A stretch of DNA of 24,321 bases from Thermoflexales bacterium (GCA_016931085.1 JAFGFO010000262.1:1-24321), one strand, 5' to 3'. Numbered from the stretch's first letter, positions 1-6,964 are shown. A program made the numbers and translations. Notes: generated by a model from the letters alone, not told the origin.

Positions 1-183
1 ACGGGAGTATCGCTAATCGCAACCACCATATGTGGTGGCAAATTTGGCCAAAAACCCGCAAAATGGGCATTTAGTCTAAACTCCAATATATCACTAGTGT
101 ACCACAAAAGGTGTAAATCGGGAAGTAAAAACACTTGCTGGAGCCCTAAGGCTAACATCTCGTTTGCCAGCCCCGATCTCTTT
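1..183. other. intergenic, no gene supported
   Basis: AT-richer stretch downstream of the minus-strand receiver gene. It holds a short hairpin at 23-38 (CCACCA, loop TATG, TGGTGG) and a CACTAGTG palindrome at 92-99. No coding region with a family match is visible. The 62-codon plus-strand reading frame at 97-285 mostly lies antisense to the receiver gene and has no recognisable features. Confidence 0.5.
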
Positions 184-570
184 TCACGCCCCTCTTGCGA
201 ACACCCTTTCGATACTCTCCAGCAATTTTTGAGAGTCAAATGGCTTGGTGATATAGTCATTGACTTTAATCACTTCCTGCCATAGGGTTTTGTCAATGCT
301 GGTGACATGAGCCGTGACGACGATGATCGGGATGTTCTTGAGTCGCTTGTCGGCTTTCATGGCTCGACAGACCTGCTCTCCATCTATATCCGGCATCATC
401 AAATCGAGCAGCACCAGGTCAGGCTTGACGCGCTGGATGGTTTCCAATCCTTCACGCCCGCTGTTTGCTCCAATGACCTGGTAGCCTTTTTTCGCCAGCA
501 GGAACTCGATCAGGTAAATCATGTCCGGCTCGTCCTCAACACAGACAACCGTCTTTTGACCCTCAGCCAT
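184..570 (-). CDS. single-domain response regulator (receiver only)
   Basis: A 128-aa CheY-like receiver protein with no output domain. The acidic pocket is in VEDEP (residues 11-15), the phospho-acceptor is D56 in VLLDLMMP, the conserved threonine is in the VVTAH segment near residue 86, and the conserved lysine is K109 in YITKPF. The ATG at 568-570 is preceded by AAGGAG, which fixes the start. It lies 113 nt downstream of the membrane GAF-Hpt-P2 gene on the same strand, so the two are probably one operon, and this receiver is the natural candidate to dock on the P2-like domain and accept phosphate from the Hpt histidine. The receiver family is certain; the partnership is inferred from adjacency. 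The output pathway is unknown because no DNA-binding or enzymatic domain follows. Confidence 0.93.
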   Translation of the reverse strand: MAEGQKTVVCVEDEPDMIYLIEFLLAKKGYQVIGANSGREGLETIQRVKPDLVLLDLMMPDIDGEQVCRAMKADKRLKNIPIIVVTAHVTSIDKTLWQEVIKVNDYITKPFDSQKLLESIERVFARGA

Positions 571-653
571 CTGAACTCCTTAAAATAGAGCTAACCCTGG
601 GCGCATTCGCGCCGGGCCAGCCTAGTGTAACACAAAAACAGGTTTATGCAACT

Positions 654-679
654 GTAGGCGGCGGTTACCGCGCCCCTAC
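654..679. repeat. intercistronic hairpin
   Basis: GTAGG at 654-658 pairs with CCTAC at 675-679. The stem extends with GGCG/CGCC after a one-base bulge, giving nine base pairs around a short loop. It lies just after the stop codon of the CheA-like gene, between it and the receiver gene. There is no T-tract, so a processing or mRNA-stability role is more likely than a terminator. Confidence 0.45.
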
Positions 680-683
680 GCGA

Positions 684-2846
684 TCAGTGCACCTCGACTC
701 GGTCTACGTCGGCGATGGCGGCCACGAGGCTTTGTACCTGGGCGGCTGATTGGTTGGTGGCTAGAGTGATCACGAATTCGCTGTTGACGTGACCAGTGCG
801 CAGCAGTTGTTCTTCGGGCTGGCAAGCTACGATCTTGCCGATGCGCCGGAGCTGAGCCAATATGACGATGGCGCGCACGGCCTTGAGTTGGCAATCCGGC
901 GACAGCGAAACGTGTACCTGGAAGGTTGGGCCGGAAATAGACAGGGAAGCTGCTGCGGCGGGCGGTGGCGAGGCGACGTGAGCCATCAACGGCGCCCATC
1001 GCTCGAGCAGGGGGGTGGCATCCACGCTGGGTGTCAACCCAGCCCGCAGATCCTCCAGCAAGACGCGCGATACGTGCACGGTATCTTGAGCCAGGATCAG
1101 CAGGCCGGCGTCCAGGCGGAGTTCGCCGGCGCGTAGGCGCTTGACTGCCTCGCCGAGTGTGCCGAACAAGCGGGCCAACATGGTATAGTTGAGCGCGGCG
1201 GACATTCTTTTGAGTGCGTGAGCCAGGCGGAACACGTGGGCCAAGGTGTTTTCGTCGGGCGTTTCCTGTAGGCGCTCGAGTGCGCCGCTGATCGCATCCA
1301 GGTGTTTGTTCGCTTCCTCAAAGAATTGCAGACGGTAACCTGCAGCCTCGGCTTGGCTAACAAGCGGCGCCGCTTCCGGCTGGGCCACGGCTGGAGCAGC
1401 CGGCGGCCGGCCGGCCTGCTTCAAGCTGCCCAGCTCTTGTAAGGTCTGGGCCAACGCGCTTTCAAGCTGCTGCAGGCGCTGGGCGCACTCGACACGCTCC
1501 CGATCCCAGCGTGACCGACCCTCGCTCAACTGTCCTCCCAATCGGGCTAGCTCCTCGTTCAATTGCTGCACACTTGCCTCGCGCCGGGCCAGGCTGTAGG
1601 TGAGGTGTTCGACCTGGCGTCTTTTGAAAATGGCCGTGGCCAACTCGTCGGCCAAGTAGCCCAGCGAGCGTCGACCCAACTTGCCCCATTTATCCTGCTT
1701 GGAGAAGCCTGTGATCAGCAAACCGAGCACTTGGTGTTCGTGCACGAGCGGGTGAATGGAGAGCGACCCATCTGGATTGCCTAGCAAGGCGCGCAGATCG
1801 GCCAGATCATCGCCAGCCTCTTCTGCGATGACGACCGCCTGCTGCCAGGTGACAGCTCGTTGGACGACAGCTTGGCTGTCCAGGTCGAAGGCAGCCCCGA
1901 CACGGGGGGCCTGGCCAGCTTGTTGCACAGCCACTAACGTGACCGAACGTTGGCCGGCTGGGATCAGACCCACCGCTGCCACTTCAGCCTTCAGGACTGC
2001 GTTGATGGCGGCCGCAGCCCGCTGGAGCGCAGCGCTAAAGTCGGGAGTGTCGACGACGTGCCGGCAGGCTTTGATCGCGTGCCACGGCGCACACGGGTCG
2101 CCTGGCTCATCTGGAACACCCCTGGCAAGTGCCATCAAGGGCGACATGCTGACCGCCTGTCTCAACGTGACGGCTGCCAACACTGGGTAAGCGACCAGAT
2201 TGGCTAAGCGCACCCAGCCGGCAATATGTGGGGTGAGCTCGCCCAAGCCCAGGTGTAGGAGATAACCCACCAGGAACACAACGCCAGCCGCGCCAACCAG
2301 GCTCCATTCGTCGTTCATACACAGGAGTAGGGCCAGGGCAGCCCCACCTAGCTCGACCAAGGCCCATACTGACCAGGTCCAATCTTGCAGCGATGTATTA
2401 AAGGCCAGGCCAGCGTCGCTCGATGCGTTGTACCAGCCGATGGCAAACACCAGGTAGACCACCAGGCCGGCGAACAGGTTTACAACGCTCAGCACAGTCC
2501 AGATCCGGGGCGTCCAGTCGAGGGGGAGAACGAAAGCCCACAGCAGCAAGCCAAGGCCGGCCACATCGACAAAGCGCTCCAGGGGCGGCAGCACGCTATC
2601 TGGGCGAATGATCCCAAGCGAAGCCAGCAGGGCCGCCACAATCAGGGCTAGTCGCCCCAACACTACCGCCCCGCCGGCCAGCACCAGGCGCACGCTGGCG
2701 GCGTTCCACCTGTAACGACGGCCGCTGCTCACAGCCACTACGACGATAGCGTACAAGACAAACAAGATCAGCAAGTGATAGACCAGGTTGCCTGGCGAAG
2801 CGCTTAGCAGGCCAGTCAATTGCGAAAAGATAGTAACCACGCTCAC
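684..2846 (-). CDS. membrane GAF-Hpt (P1)-P2 CheA-like phosphotransfer protein lacking a kinase core
   Basis: A 720-aa protein. Residues about 20-230 hold roughly seven or eight hydrophobic segments, an integral membrane module. Residues about 265-405 look like a GAF domain, 410-475 is a polar, probably coiled-coil stretch, and 480-500 is a Pro/Ala linker. Residues about 505-605 resemble a CheA P1/Hpt helical bundle with the acceptor motif HALK at H543-K546. Residues about 641-720 resemble the CheY-binding P2 domain of CheA (F-V-V-L-C-LKAVRA, followed by a hydrophobic strand, G-K-I-V, and ending DVDRVEV). No HisKA or P3 dimerisation helix, no HATPase N/G boxes and no CheW-like P5 are present, so it should not autophosphorylate through a CheA-type mechanism. 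The start is GTG at 2846. A second GTG at 2840 is better spaced from GAGGGT and is an alternative. It probably forms an operon with the downstream receiver gene. Confidence 0.8.
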   Translation of the reverse strand: MSVVTIFSQLTGLLSASPGNLVYHLLILFVLYAIVVVAVSSGRRYRWNAASVRLVLAGGAVVLGRLALIVAALLASLGIIRPDSVLPPLERFVDVAGLGLLLWAFVLPLDWTPRIWTVLSVVNLFAGLVVYLVFAIGWYNASSDAGLAFNTSLQDWTWSVWALVELGGAALALLLCMNDEWSLVGAAGVVFLVGYLLHLGLGELTPHIAGWVRLANLVAYPVLAAVTLRQAVSMSPLMALARGVPDEPGDPCAPWHAIKACRHVVDTPDFSAALQRAAAAINAVLKAEVAAVGLIPAGQRSVTLVAVQQAGQAPRVGAAFDLDSQAVVQRAVTWQQAVVIAEEAGDDLADLRALLGNPDGSLSIHPLVHEHQVLGLLITGFSKQDKWGKLGRRSLGYLADELATAIFKRRQVEHLTYSLARREASVQQLNEELARLGGQLSEGRSRWDRERVECAQRLQQLESALAQTLQELGSLKQAGRPPAAPAVAQPEAAPLVSQAEAAGYRLQFFEEANKHLDAISGALERLQETPDENTLAHVFRLAHALKRMSAALNYTMLARLFGTLGEAVKRLRAGELRLDAGLLILAQDTVHVSRVLLEDLRAGLTPSVDATPLLERWAPLMAHVASPPPAAAASLSISGPTFQVHVSLSPDCQLKAVRAIVILAQLRRIGKIVACQPEEQLLRTGHVNSEFVITLATNQSAAQVQSLVAAIADVDRVEVH

Positions 2847-2872
2847 CCTCGTTCTATTCCTGGTAGGCGAAC

Positions 2873-2900
2873 TTGCCAGAATCCAGAATTTGATTAAAAT
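2873..2900 (+). promoter_or_regulatory. sigma70-type promoter for the 78-aa membrane protein
   Basis: TTGCCA at 2873-2878 and TAAAAT at 2895-2900 with a 16-nt spacer, each matching consensus at five of six bases. It lies about 60 nt upstream of the ATG at 2960. A GGGGA/TCCCC mini-hairpin follows at 2924-2937, just before the ribosome binding site. Confidence 0.55.
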
Positions 2901-2959
2901 TGTAGTTAATGTGTTTCATCACTGGGGAGATTTCCCCTCACTCTTGAAAGGAGACAAAA

Positions 2960-3196
2960 ATGACTCAAGATACATCCTCGAATGTTGAAAAGCGCCTCAA
3001 GTTGATGCGTTTCTGGCTGGTCGGGACCTTTATCATTATCTTTGCTGCTTCCGCTGTGTTCAGCGGCTACATCGGCAGCGCTGCTGGCGACCCCATTGGG
3101 GGCATGCTGTCTAGTTGGCCCGTATGGGTGATTGCCGCCGTGTTGTGCGTCGGCGCCTATTTCGGTTACAAGTCCTTTATCGGTCGCCAACAATAA
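2960..3196 (+). CDS. small two-helix membrane protein, unknown function
   Basis: A 78-aa protein with a strong AAGGAGA ribosome binding site seven bases before its ATG. A charged N-terminus (residues 1-16, ending KRLKLMR) precedes a hydrophobic helix at about 17-39. A Gly/Ser-rich turn follows, then a second helix at about 54-72, and a basic tail (KSFIGRQQ). The positive charges at both ends suggest both termini are cytoplasmic by the positive-inside rule. I do not recognise the family. It is transcribed alone from its own promoter, divergent from the CheA-like gene and convergent with the GroEL-like gene, with a strong hairpin terminator candidate about 200 nt after its stop. No function can be assigned. 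Confidence 0.75.
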   Translation: MTQDTSSNVEKRLKLMRFWLVGTFIIIFAASAVFSGYIGSAAGDPIGGMLSSWPVWVIAAVLCVGAYFGYKSFIGRQQ

Positions 3197-3403
3197 AAGT
3201 TGGTTGAACGCATCTGTTGACGCCATTTGCCAGTGCGCTTGCCGCCTGGCATGGTTCTGGCGCGCCCACGACCAGACAATGGTAGTGCTTTGGTATCCGA
3301 TAAATCGCTACCGCCTGGCCGCTTGGGCGAGATGCTGCGTTGTTTCATGCTTCCATTGTAGTGGAAAGCCCGGCCTGTGAAATTACAGTACCGTTAACAA
3401 CAC

Positions 3404-3434
3404 GAAACCCGGCTCTGCTCAAGAGCCGGGTTTC
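3404..3434. terminator. bidirectional hairpin terminator candidate
   Basis: GAAACCCGGCTCT (3404-3416) pairs perfectly with AGAGCCGGGTTTC (3422-3434) around a five-base loop. On the plus strand TGTTTTG follows, and on the minus strand the outgoing sequence is also T-rich (GTGTTGTTAA). It sits between two convergent genes, the usual place for a shared terminator. Confidence 0.65.
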
Positions 3435-3459
3435 TGTTTTGAAAATAAACCGTGCGTGG

Positions 3460-3504
3460 GGCAGGTTTCCATACCTGCCAAGACGGCGGCTATGGAAAGC
3501 CGCC
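3460..3504. repeat. paired hairpins with complementary loops
   Basis: Hairpin one is GGCAGGT (3460-3466), loop TTCCAT (3467-3472), ACCTGCC (3473-3479). Hairpin two is GGCGGCT (3485-3491), loop ATGGAA (3492-3497), AGCCGCC (3498-3504). Both stems are perfect seven-base pairs. Read on the opposite strand, the second has the same TTCCAT loop as the first but a different stem, so these look like two inverted copies of one hairpin-repeat family. Confidence 0.7.
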
Positions 3505-3526
3505 CTACAATGCCGCGCCTTTTCGT

Positions 3527-4216
3527 TCAGTGCCCCAGGATACCCTCAACCCACTCGATGCCTTCCTGTACACTGTGGATATCACTCCCTCCCACCGACA
3601 ATAAACCGATAGATTGCGCGGGCATATCGGCCTGATCGACAGCCTTAGGCTCGATGATGACCGCCCTGCGACGGTCGACCAGGATTCGTCCAGCGCTCCC
3701 CAACCCGCTTGTCCAGACTGGCCCTTCGCGTGCGGCTTCGCCAACAACGTTGGCAGCGCTTATGTGTGCAATGACGTGCAAGTAATGCCTGGCAGGCTCT
3801 CGTTCCATGCCAGCGCATCCCACGGCGGCAACGGTGCACACGTGGCTCTGGTGACTGTTCACCAGCGCTTCCAGCGCAGCGCCATCCATGTCAAGTGCGA
3901 ACACGGCCAACGAGCGGCGAGGCTTGTTCTCTATCAAGCTCTTTAGCACCGGGGCCAGCCCGTAGTGCAACTGTGTGTTTTCCACCAGCGCAGCATCGCA
4001 TACCAATACAGCCGGAGAAGACAAATCGGCGTGCCCTGTTTCGGGGTCGGCAAACGTGCGGGCGACCAGCTCCAAGGGATAAACGTAGCCGGCCACGACC
4101 ACGGCCGAAGGGTGATAGCGCCTCGACCCCAGGGGCACAATCACACCGTGAGGGCCTACTCGCTCGCGGAGCTCGTCCAATACTTCTAATAACTCGTCTT
4201 GTGATCTGCGATCCAT
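3527..4216 (-). CDS. GroEL-like intermediate plus apical domain protein, no equatorial domain
   Basis: A 229-aa protein I align by eye with about GroEL residues 165-400 only. Residues 18-27 ([10 protein letters not shown]) match the GroEL EKVGKDGVIT segment. Residues 43-70 (GY-x-x-P...DPETG...LSSPAVL) match GYLSPYF...PETG...LESPFIL. Residues 88-120 (APVLKSL...[14 protein letters not shown]) match LPVLEAV...AEDVEGEALATLVVN, and 129-135 (VAAVGCA) matches VAAVKAP. Residues 173-190 match LG-x-A-x-RVVV...TTII, and 205-211 (LLSVGGS) matches the KVGG strand. The protein stops at VEGIL, where GroEL has VEDAL, so the catalytic aspartate (D398 in E. coli) is glycine. All equatorial ATP-binding motifs are absent. 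The ATG at 4216 follows AGG; an upstream in-frame GTG at 4252 lies inside a repeat and is less likely. It is divergent from trmD. The fold assignment is fairly strong; its chaperone activity is unknown. Confidence 0.78.
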   Translation of the reverse strand: MDRRSQDELLEVLDELRERVGPHGVIVPLGSRRYHPSAVVVAGYVYPLELVARTFADPETGHADLSSPAVLVCDAALVENTQLHYGLAPVLKSLIENKPRRSLAVFALDMDGAALEALVNSHQSHVCTVAAVGCAGMEREPARHYLHVIAHISAANVVGEAAREGPVWTSGLGSAGRILVDRRRAVIIEPKAVDQADMPAQSIGLLSVGGSDIHSVQEGIEWVEGILGH

Positions 4217-4240
4217 GTCTTGCCTACTTTGAAAATAAAC

Positions 4241-4268
4241 CACGAAGGACACGAAGGGACACGAAGGA
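4241..4268. repeat. CACGAAGGA tandem repeat, copy 1
   Basis: Three tandem units: CACGAAGGA (4241-4249), CACGAAGGGA (4250-4259), CACGAAGGA (4260-4268), followed by TTC. It lies in the leader of the GroEL-like gene. A diverged copy is present at 5201-5242, so the two copies bracket trmD. Confidence 0.7.
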
Positions 4269-4273
4269 TTCCG

Positions 4274-4290
4274 GCGGTATTCTATACCGC
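4274..4290. other. leader hairpin of GroEL-like transcript
   Basis: GCGGTAT (4274-4280), loop TCT, ATACCGC (4284-4290), a perfect seven-base-pair stem. It lies just downstream of the minus-strand promoter at 4311-4340. It is not the CIRCE operator (TTAGCACTC-N9-GAGTGCTAA) known for HrcA-controlled groEL. Confidence 0.45.
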
Positions 4291-4310
4291 GTGTACTTGG
4301 TGTTACTGTT

Positions 4311-4340
4311 ATTGTATCCCCATTGTACTCAATCTGTCAA
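4311..4340 (-). promoter_or_regulatory. sigma70 promoter for the GroEL-like gene
   Basis: On the minus strand TTGACA (4340-4335, perfect consensus) is followed after 18 nt by TACAAT (4316-4311, five of six). The start of transcription would be near 4304, giving a leader of about 88 nt that contains a hairpin and the CACGAAGG repeat. Confidence 0.65.
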
Positions 4341-4366
4341 ATGAGACGGAAATCGCGTTTTTGGGG

Positions 4367-4372
4367 TATAAT
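4367..4372 (+). promoter_or_regulatory. trmD promoter, -10 element
   Basis: Perfect TATAAT preceded by GGGG, 28 nt before the trmD ATG. No good -35 hexamer is visible at 16-18 nt; the best is near 4343-4348. The element lies only 27 nt from the -35 of the divergent promoter at 4335-4340, so the two polymerases would probably interfere. Confidence 0.5.
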
Positions 4373-4399
4373 ACGGATGATGCTGGCGGAGGTTGTTGT

Positions 4400-5170
4400 A
4401 TGCGCTTTGATATTTTCACTCTCTTCCCCGAGATTTTCGAGTCGCCGCTGCGCGAGAGCATTCTCAAGCGCGCGATCGAGGCCGGACGCCTCGAGGTGGC
4501 GCTCCATAACATTCGTGATTGGGGTGTCGGCAAACACCACATCACGGACGACTACCCTTATGGCGGCGGTGGCGGGATGGTTATGAAGCCCGAGCCGATC
4601 TTTGCCGCCGTCGAGTCGGCGCTGGGAACAGAGCAAAACCTGGAACCTGAAACCTATCACCTGAAACTCACTTGCCCCATCATCCTGCTCAGCCCACAAG
4701 GGCGCTTGTTCAACCAGCAACTGGCCTGCCAGCTGGCCCAGCACGAGCGTATCGCGTTGATCTGTGGGCGTTACGAAGGCGTCGACGAGCGAGTCAGGCT
4801 GCACCTGGTGACAGACGAGATCTCGGTGGGTGATTTCGTACTGACCGGCGGCGAGCTGCCAGCCCTGATCGTAGTGGATGCTGTCACGCGCTTGCTGCCG
4901 GGTGTCTTGGGCGACCCAGATGCGGCCTGGGATGATTCACACGCGCAGGGCTTGTTGGAATATCCCCACTATACTCGTCCGGCCGAGTTTCGAGGTCACC
5001 GGGTCCCCGATCTTTTGTTGTCCGGCCATCATGGGCAGCTTGCGCGTTGGCGGCGCGAGCAAAGCTTGCGCCGTACCTGGCAGCGCCGGCCAGACATGCT
5101 GCCCAGCGCTCCTCTCTCGCAAGCCGACCTCGATTTTCTGGCTGGCCTGGAGGGCAAGCCTAATCTTTGA
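4400..5170 (+). CDS. trmD: tRNA (guanine37-N1)-methyltransferase
   Basis: TrmD uses S-adenosylmethionine to methylate G37 next to the anticodon in tRNAs reading CNN codons, which prevents +1 frameshifting. The 256-aa protein starts at ATG 4400 with the typical [13 protein letters not shown]. It carries [13 protein letters not shown] (54-66), the trefoil-knot SAM site strands LLSPQG (96-101) and [13 protein letters not shown] (120-132), and [13 protein letters not shown] (140-152). Upstream in-frame codons extend to 4220 but carry no family match. The loop before LLSPQG (residues about 77-92) is longer than usual and is encoded by a heptamer tandem repeat. The usual rpsP-rimM-trmD-rplS context is missing; the gene has its own promoter. 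Confidence 0.96.
   Translation: MRFDIFTLFPEIFESPLRESILKRAIEAGRLEVALHNIRDWGVGKHHITDDYPYGGGGGMVMKPEPIFAAVESALGTEQNLEPETYHLKLTCPIILLSPQGRLFNQQLACQLAQHERIALICGRYEGVDERVRLHLVTDEISVGDFVLTGGELPALIVVDAVTRLLPGVLGDPDAAWDDSHAQGLLEYPHYTRPAEFRGHRVPDLLLSGHHGQLARWRREQSLRRTWQRRPDMLPSAPLSQADLDFLAGLEGKPNL
4637..4664 (+). repeat. heptamer tandem repeat inside trmD
   Basis: Four consecutive seven-base units: AACCTGG, AACCTGA, AACCTAT, CACCTGA. A partial fifth (AACT) follows. They encode part of the extra loop of TrmD around residues 80-89. Confidence 0.7.
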
Positions 5171-5196
5171 CAGCATGGCGCATGTTGTGGTAAGAT
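5167..5196 (+). promoter_or_regulatory. sigma70 promoter for the ECF sigma gene
   Basis: TTGACA (5167-5172, perfect) and TAAGAT (5191-5196) with an 18-nt spacer. The -35 overlaps the trmD stop codon (TGA at 5168-5170). The leader to the sigma ATG would be about 110 nt. Confidence 0.65.
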
Positions 5197-5200
5197 AGAT

Positions 5201-5242
5201 CACGAACGACACGAGCGCTTCGCGTACGAGAGGCACGAAAGG
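5201..5242. repeat. CACGAAGGA repeat, diverged copy 2
   Basis: CACGAACGA-CACGAGCG at the left and GGCACGAAAGGATTC at the right resemble the array at 4241-4268, separated by an inserted CTTCGCG-containing stretch. Both copies are followed by TTC. Confidence 0.5.
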
Positions 5243-5311
5243 ATTCTCGTCGTTGGTGAGGAGTGTGCCGCTGAGCGGTGCTCATGGGCTCTGCTTCTAA
5301 AATAGAGTGAT

Positions 5312-5896
5312 ATGACAAGTTTTAGTGAAGATGGGCGTTTGATTCTGCGGGTGCGGGCGGGCGATGTTGAGGCGCTGGGAAGCTTGTACGAAAAGTACAA
5401 GCTGACAGTGTTTCGAGCTGCCTTGGCCATTGTTCGAGATCAAGAGCTGGCTGAGGATATCCTGCAAGAGACTTTCTTGCGCCTGGGCGCCCATGTAGGC
5501 AGTCTCAATCCCAGCTTGCCCCTGGCACCCTGGTTATACCGGGTGGCCGTCAATCTGAGCTATACGAACGTCAGCCGTGGGCAGCGTTGGCTGGTGTCGG
5601 TCGAGACATTTGTGAATCGCTTGGTCGGTTCCCATCACGCTGTTCCTGAGGATCAGGCGGAATTGCGCGAAATCCAGCGCCTTGTTTGGCAAGCGATTGA
5701 TGGCCTGGAGGCAGATCACCGCATGACGGTTATTTTGTACTACGTGTGCGATCTCAGCCAACGCGAGATCGCTTATGCGATGGATTGCCCGCTGGGCACG
5801 GTCAAGTCCCGTTTGCATTATGGTCGCACGCAGTTGCGTCAGGCCTTGAGCGGCATGCCGCTCAGCTTCCAACGCCCAGCCGAGGTTGCCGGCTAA
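5312..5896 (+). CDS. ECF-type RNA polymerase sigma-70 factor
   Basis: A 194-aa two-domain sigma factor. Region 2 spans about residues 24-60 (LYEKYKLTVFRAALAIV, then ELAEDILQETFLRL, the core-binding and -10 recognition helices). Region 4 spans about 132-180 (DLSQREIAYAMDCPLGTVKSRL, the -35 helix-turn-helix). Regions 1 and 3 are absent, as in the ECF group. The ribosome binding site is weak (GAG seven bases before ATG). A strong housekeeping promoter lies in the trmD stop codon. No clear anti-sigma gene is adjacent. The only candidate is the small ORF at 8002-8295, two genes away. The peptide transporter genes follow within 80 nt on the same strand, so they could be co-transcribed or be its target, but the sequence does not settle that. 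Confidence 0.92.
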   Translation: MTSFSEDGRLILRVRAGDVEALGSLYEKYKLTVFRAALAIVRDQELAEDILQETFLRLGAHVGSLNPSLPLAPWLYRVAVNLSYTNVSRGQRWLVSVETFVNRLVGSHHAVPEDQAELREIQRLVWQAIDGLEADHRMTVILYYVCDLSQREIAYAMDCPLGTVKSRLHYGRTQLRQALSGMPLSFQRPAEVAG

Positions 5897-5937
5897 TTTT
5901 GAACCTTTATCTTCACAATGGAGTATATATACAAGAC

Positions 5938-5962
5938 CCCGAGGGTTTCCAAAACTCTCGGG
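5938..5962 (+). other. hairpin in the dppD leader
   Basis: CCCGAGGGTTT (5938-5948) pairs with AAACTCTCGGG (5952-5962) with one G-U pair and a CCA loop. It lies 42 nt after the sigma stop and just before the GGGAG ribosome binding site of dppD. No T-tract follows, so it is a weak terminator at best and may act as an attenuator or 5' stabiliser. Confidence 0.5.
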
Positions 5963-5977
5963 ACCTGGGAGTAAAAC

Positions 5978-6964
5978 ATGACCACATTGCTAGATGTAAA
6001 GGATCTCCGAACCGAGTTCCACACCCGCGAGGGCATTGTCCACGCGGTCAACGGAGTCAGTTTCACGCTGCAGGAAGGTGAAACGCTGGGCATCGTAGGT
6101 GAAAGTGGGTGCGGTAAAAGCGTTAGCGTCCTGTCAATGATGCAATTGATTCCCCGCCCGCCGGGCAAAATTACCGATGGCGTGGCGCTTTTACACGGCA
6201 ACGATCTTCTTGTGATGAACGAGCCCGAGATTCGCAAGGTGCGCGGCGCTCAGATGGCCATGATTTTCCAGGATCCGATGACCTCACTCAATCCCGTGCT
6301 GACGATCGGCTTCCAGCTCACTGAGGCCTTGGAGCTGCACCTTGGGATGGGCAAAGAGCAGGCGCGCCAACGCGCCGCCGAGCTCTTGACAATGGTGGGC
6401 ATCCCCCAGGCCCGCGACCGCCTCAACGATTACCCCCACCAGTTCTCGGGCGGCATGCGCCAGCGGGTGATGATCGCCATGGCCTTATCGTGCAATCCCC
6501 AGATTCTCATCGCGGATGAACCGACCACTGCGCTCGACGTGACGATCCAGGCCCAGATCGTAGAGCTGATCAAGCGCCTGCGCGACGAGATAGGCATGGC
6601 GATTATATGGATCACGCACGACTTGGGCGTCATTGCCGGCATGGCGCAGCGCTTGATCGTGATGTATGCTGGCTTTGTTGTCGAAGAGTCGCCCGTCAAG
6701 GACCTGTATGCCAACCCGCGCCACCCGTATACCATCGGCTTGCTGGGATCGCTGCCGCGGGTGGACGAGGTCGAGCACCGGCGCTTGACGTCGATTGACG
6801 GCTTGCCACCAGACTTGCTCGACAAGCCAGTCATGTGCCAGTTCGCCCCCCGGTGCACGTATGCCATTGACCGCTGCTGGAAAGAAATCCCGCCGCTGGA
6901 GTTGGTAGGACCGGGTCATTCCAAAGCGTGTTGGGTAGATACGCGCGAGGGGAGGCTGCAGTGA
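5978..6964 (+). CDS. dppD: peptide ABC transporter ATP-binding protein (DppD/OppD type)
   Basis: A 328-aa ATPase that would energise uptake of di/oligopeptides (or nickel or sugars in relatives) together with the DppF, DppB and DppC homologues encoded downstream. Visible motifs are Walker A GESGCGKS (about 45-52), the Q-loop in [11 protein letters not shown], signature FSGGMRQRV (about 157-165), Walker B ILIADEP followed by the D-loop TALD, and the switch histidine in WITHDLG. The C-terminal oligopeptide-transporter extension carries the conserved cysteines C-x5-C-x6-C and a final C (CQFAPRC...DRC...ACW), which in some family members bind an iron-sulfur cluster. The ATG at 5978 has GGGAG upstream. 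Its TGA overlaps the GTG of dppF by two bases, implying translational coupling. Confidence 0.95.
   Translation: MTTLLDVKDLRTEFHTREGIVHAVNGVSFTLQEGETLGIVGESGCGKSVSVLSMMQLIPRPPGKITDGVALLHGNDLLVMNEPEIRKVRGAQMAMIFQDPMTSLNPVLTIGFQLTEALELHLGMGKEQARQRAAELLTMVGIPQARDRLNDYPHQFSGGMRQRVMIAMALSCNPQILIADEPTTALDVTIQAQIVELIKRLRDEIGMAIIWITHDLGVIAGMAQRLIVMYAGFVVEESPVKDLYANPRHPYTIGLLGSLPRVDEVEHRRLTSIDGLPPDLLDKPVMCQFAPRCTYAIDRCWKEIPPLELVGPGHSKACWVDTREGRLQ

Larger units (their letters stand above)
3197..3526. other. 330-nt convergent intergenic region
   Basis: No gene is supported here. The left two thirds (3197-3400) has no visible structure beyond short repeats. The right third holds a perfect 13-bp hairpin (3404-3434) and a pair of hairpins with complementary loops (3460-3504), listed separately. 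Confidence 0.55.

Noticed and set aside
97..285. 62-codon plus-strand ORF at the left edge
   Set aside because: Largely antisense to the receiver gene, no ribosome binding site, no recognisable domain.
3404..3504. CRISPR-like array
   Set aside because: The hairpins are not direct repeats with regular spacers; no cas genes are present.
4217..4252. upstream GTG start for the GroEL-like gene
   Set aside because: The extra 12 codons lie in the CACGAAGG repeat and have no family match. ATG 4216 has AGG upstream.
4274..4290. CIRCE heat-shock operator for the GroEL-like gene
   Set aside because: The inverted repeat is GCGGTAT/ATACCGC with a three-base gap, not TTAGCACTC-N9-GAGTGCTAA.
4220..4399. 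60-codon N-terminal extension of TrmD
   Set aside because: It contains the promoter -10 and the repeat; family proteins begin at [10 protein letters not shown] (4400).
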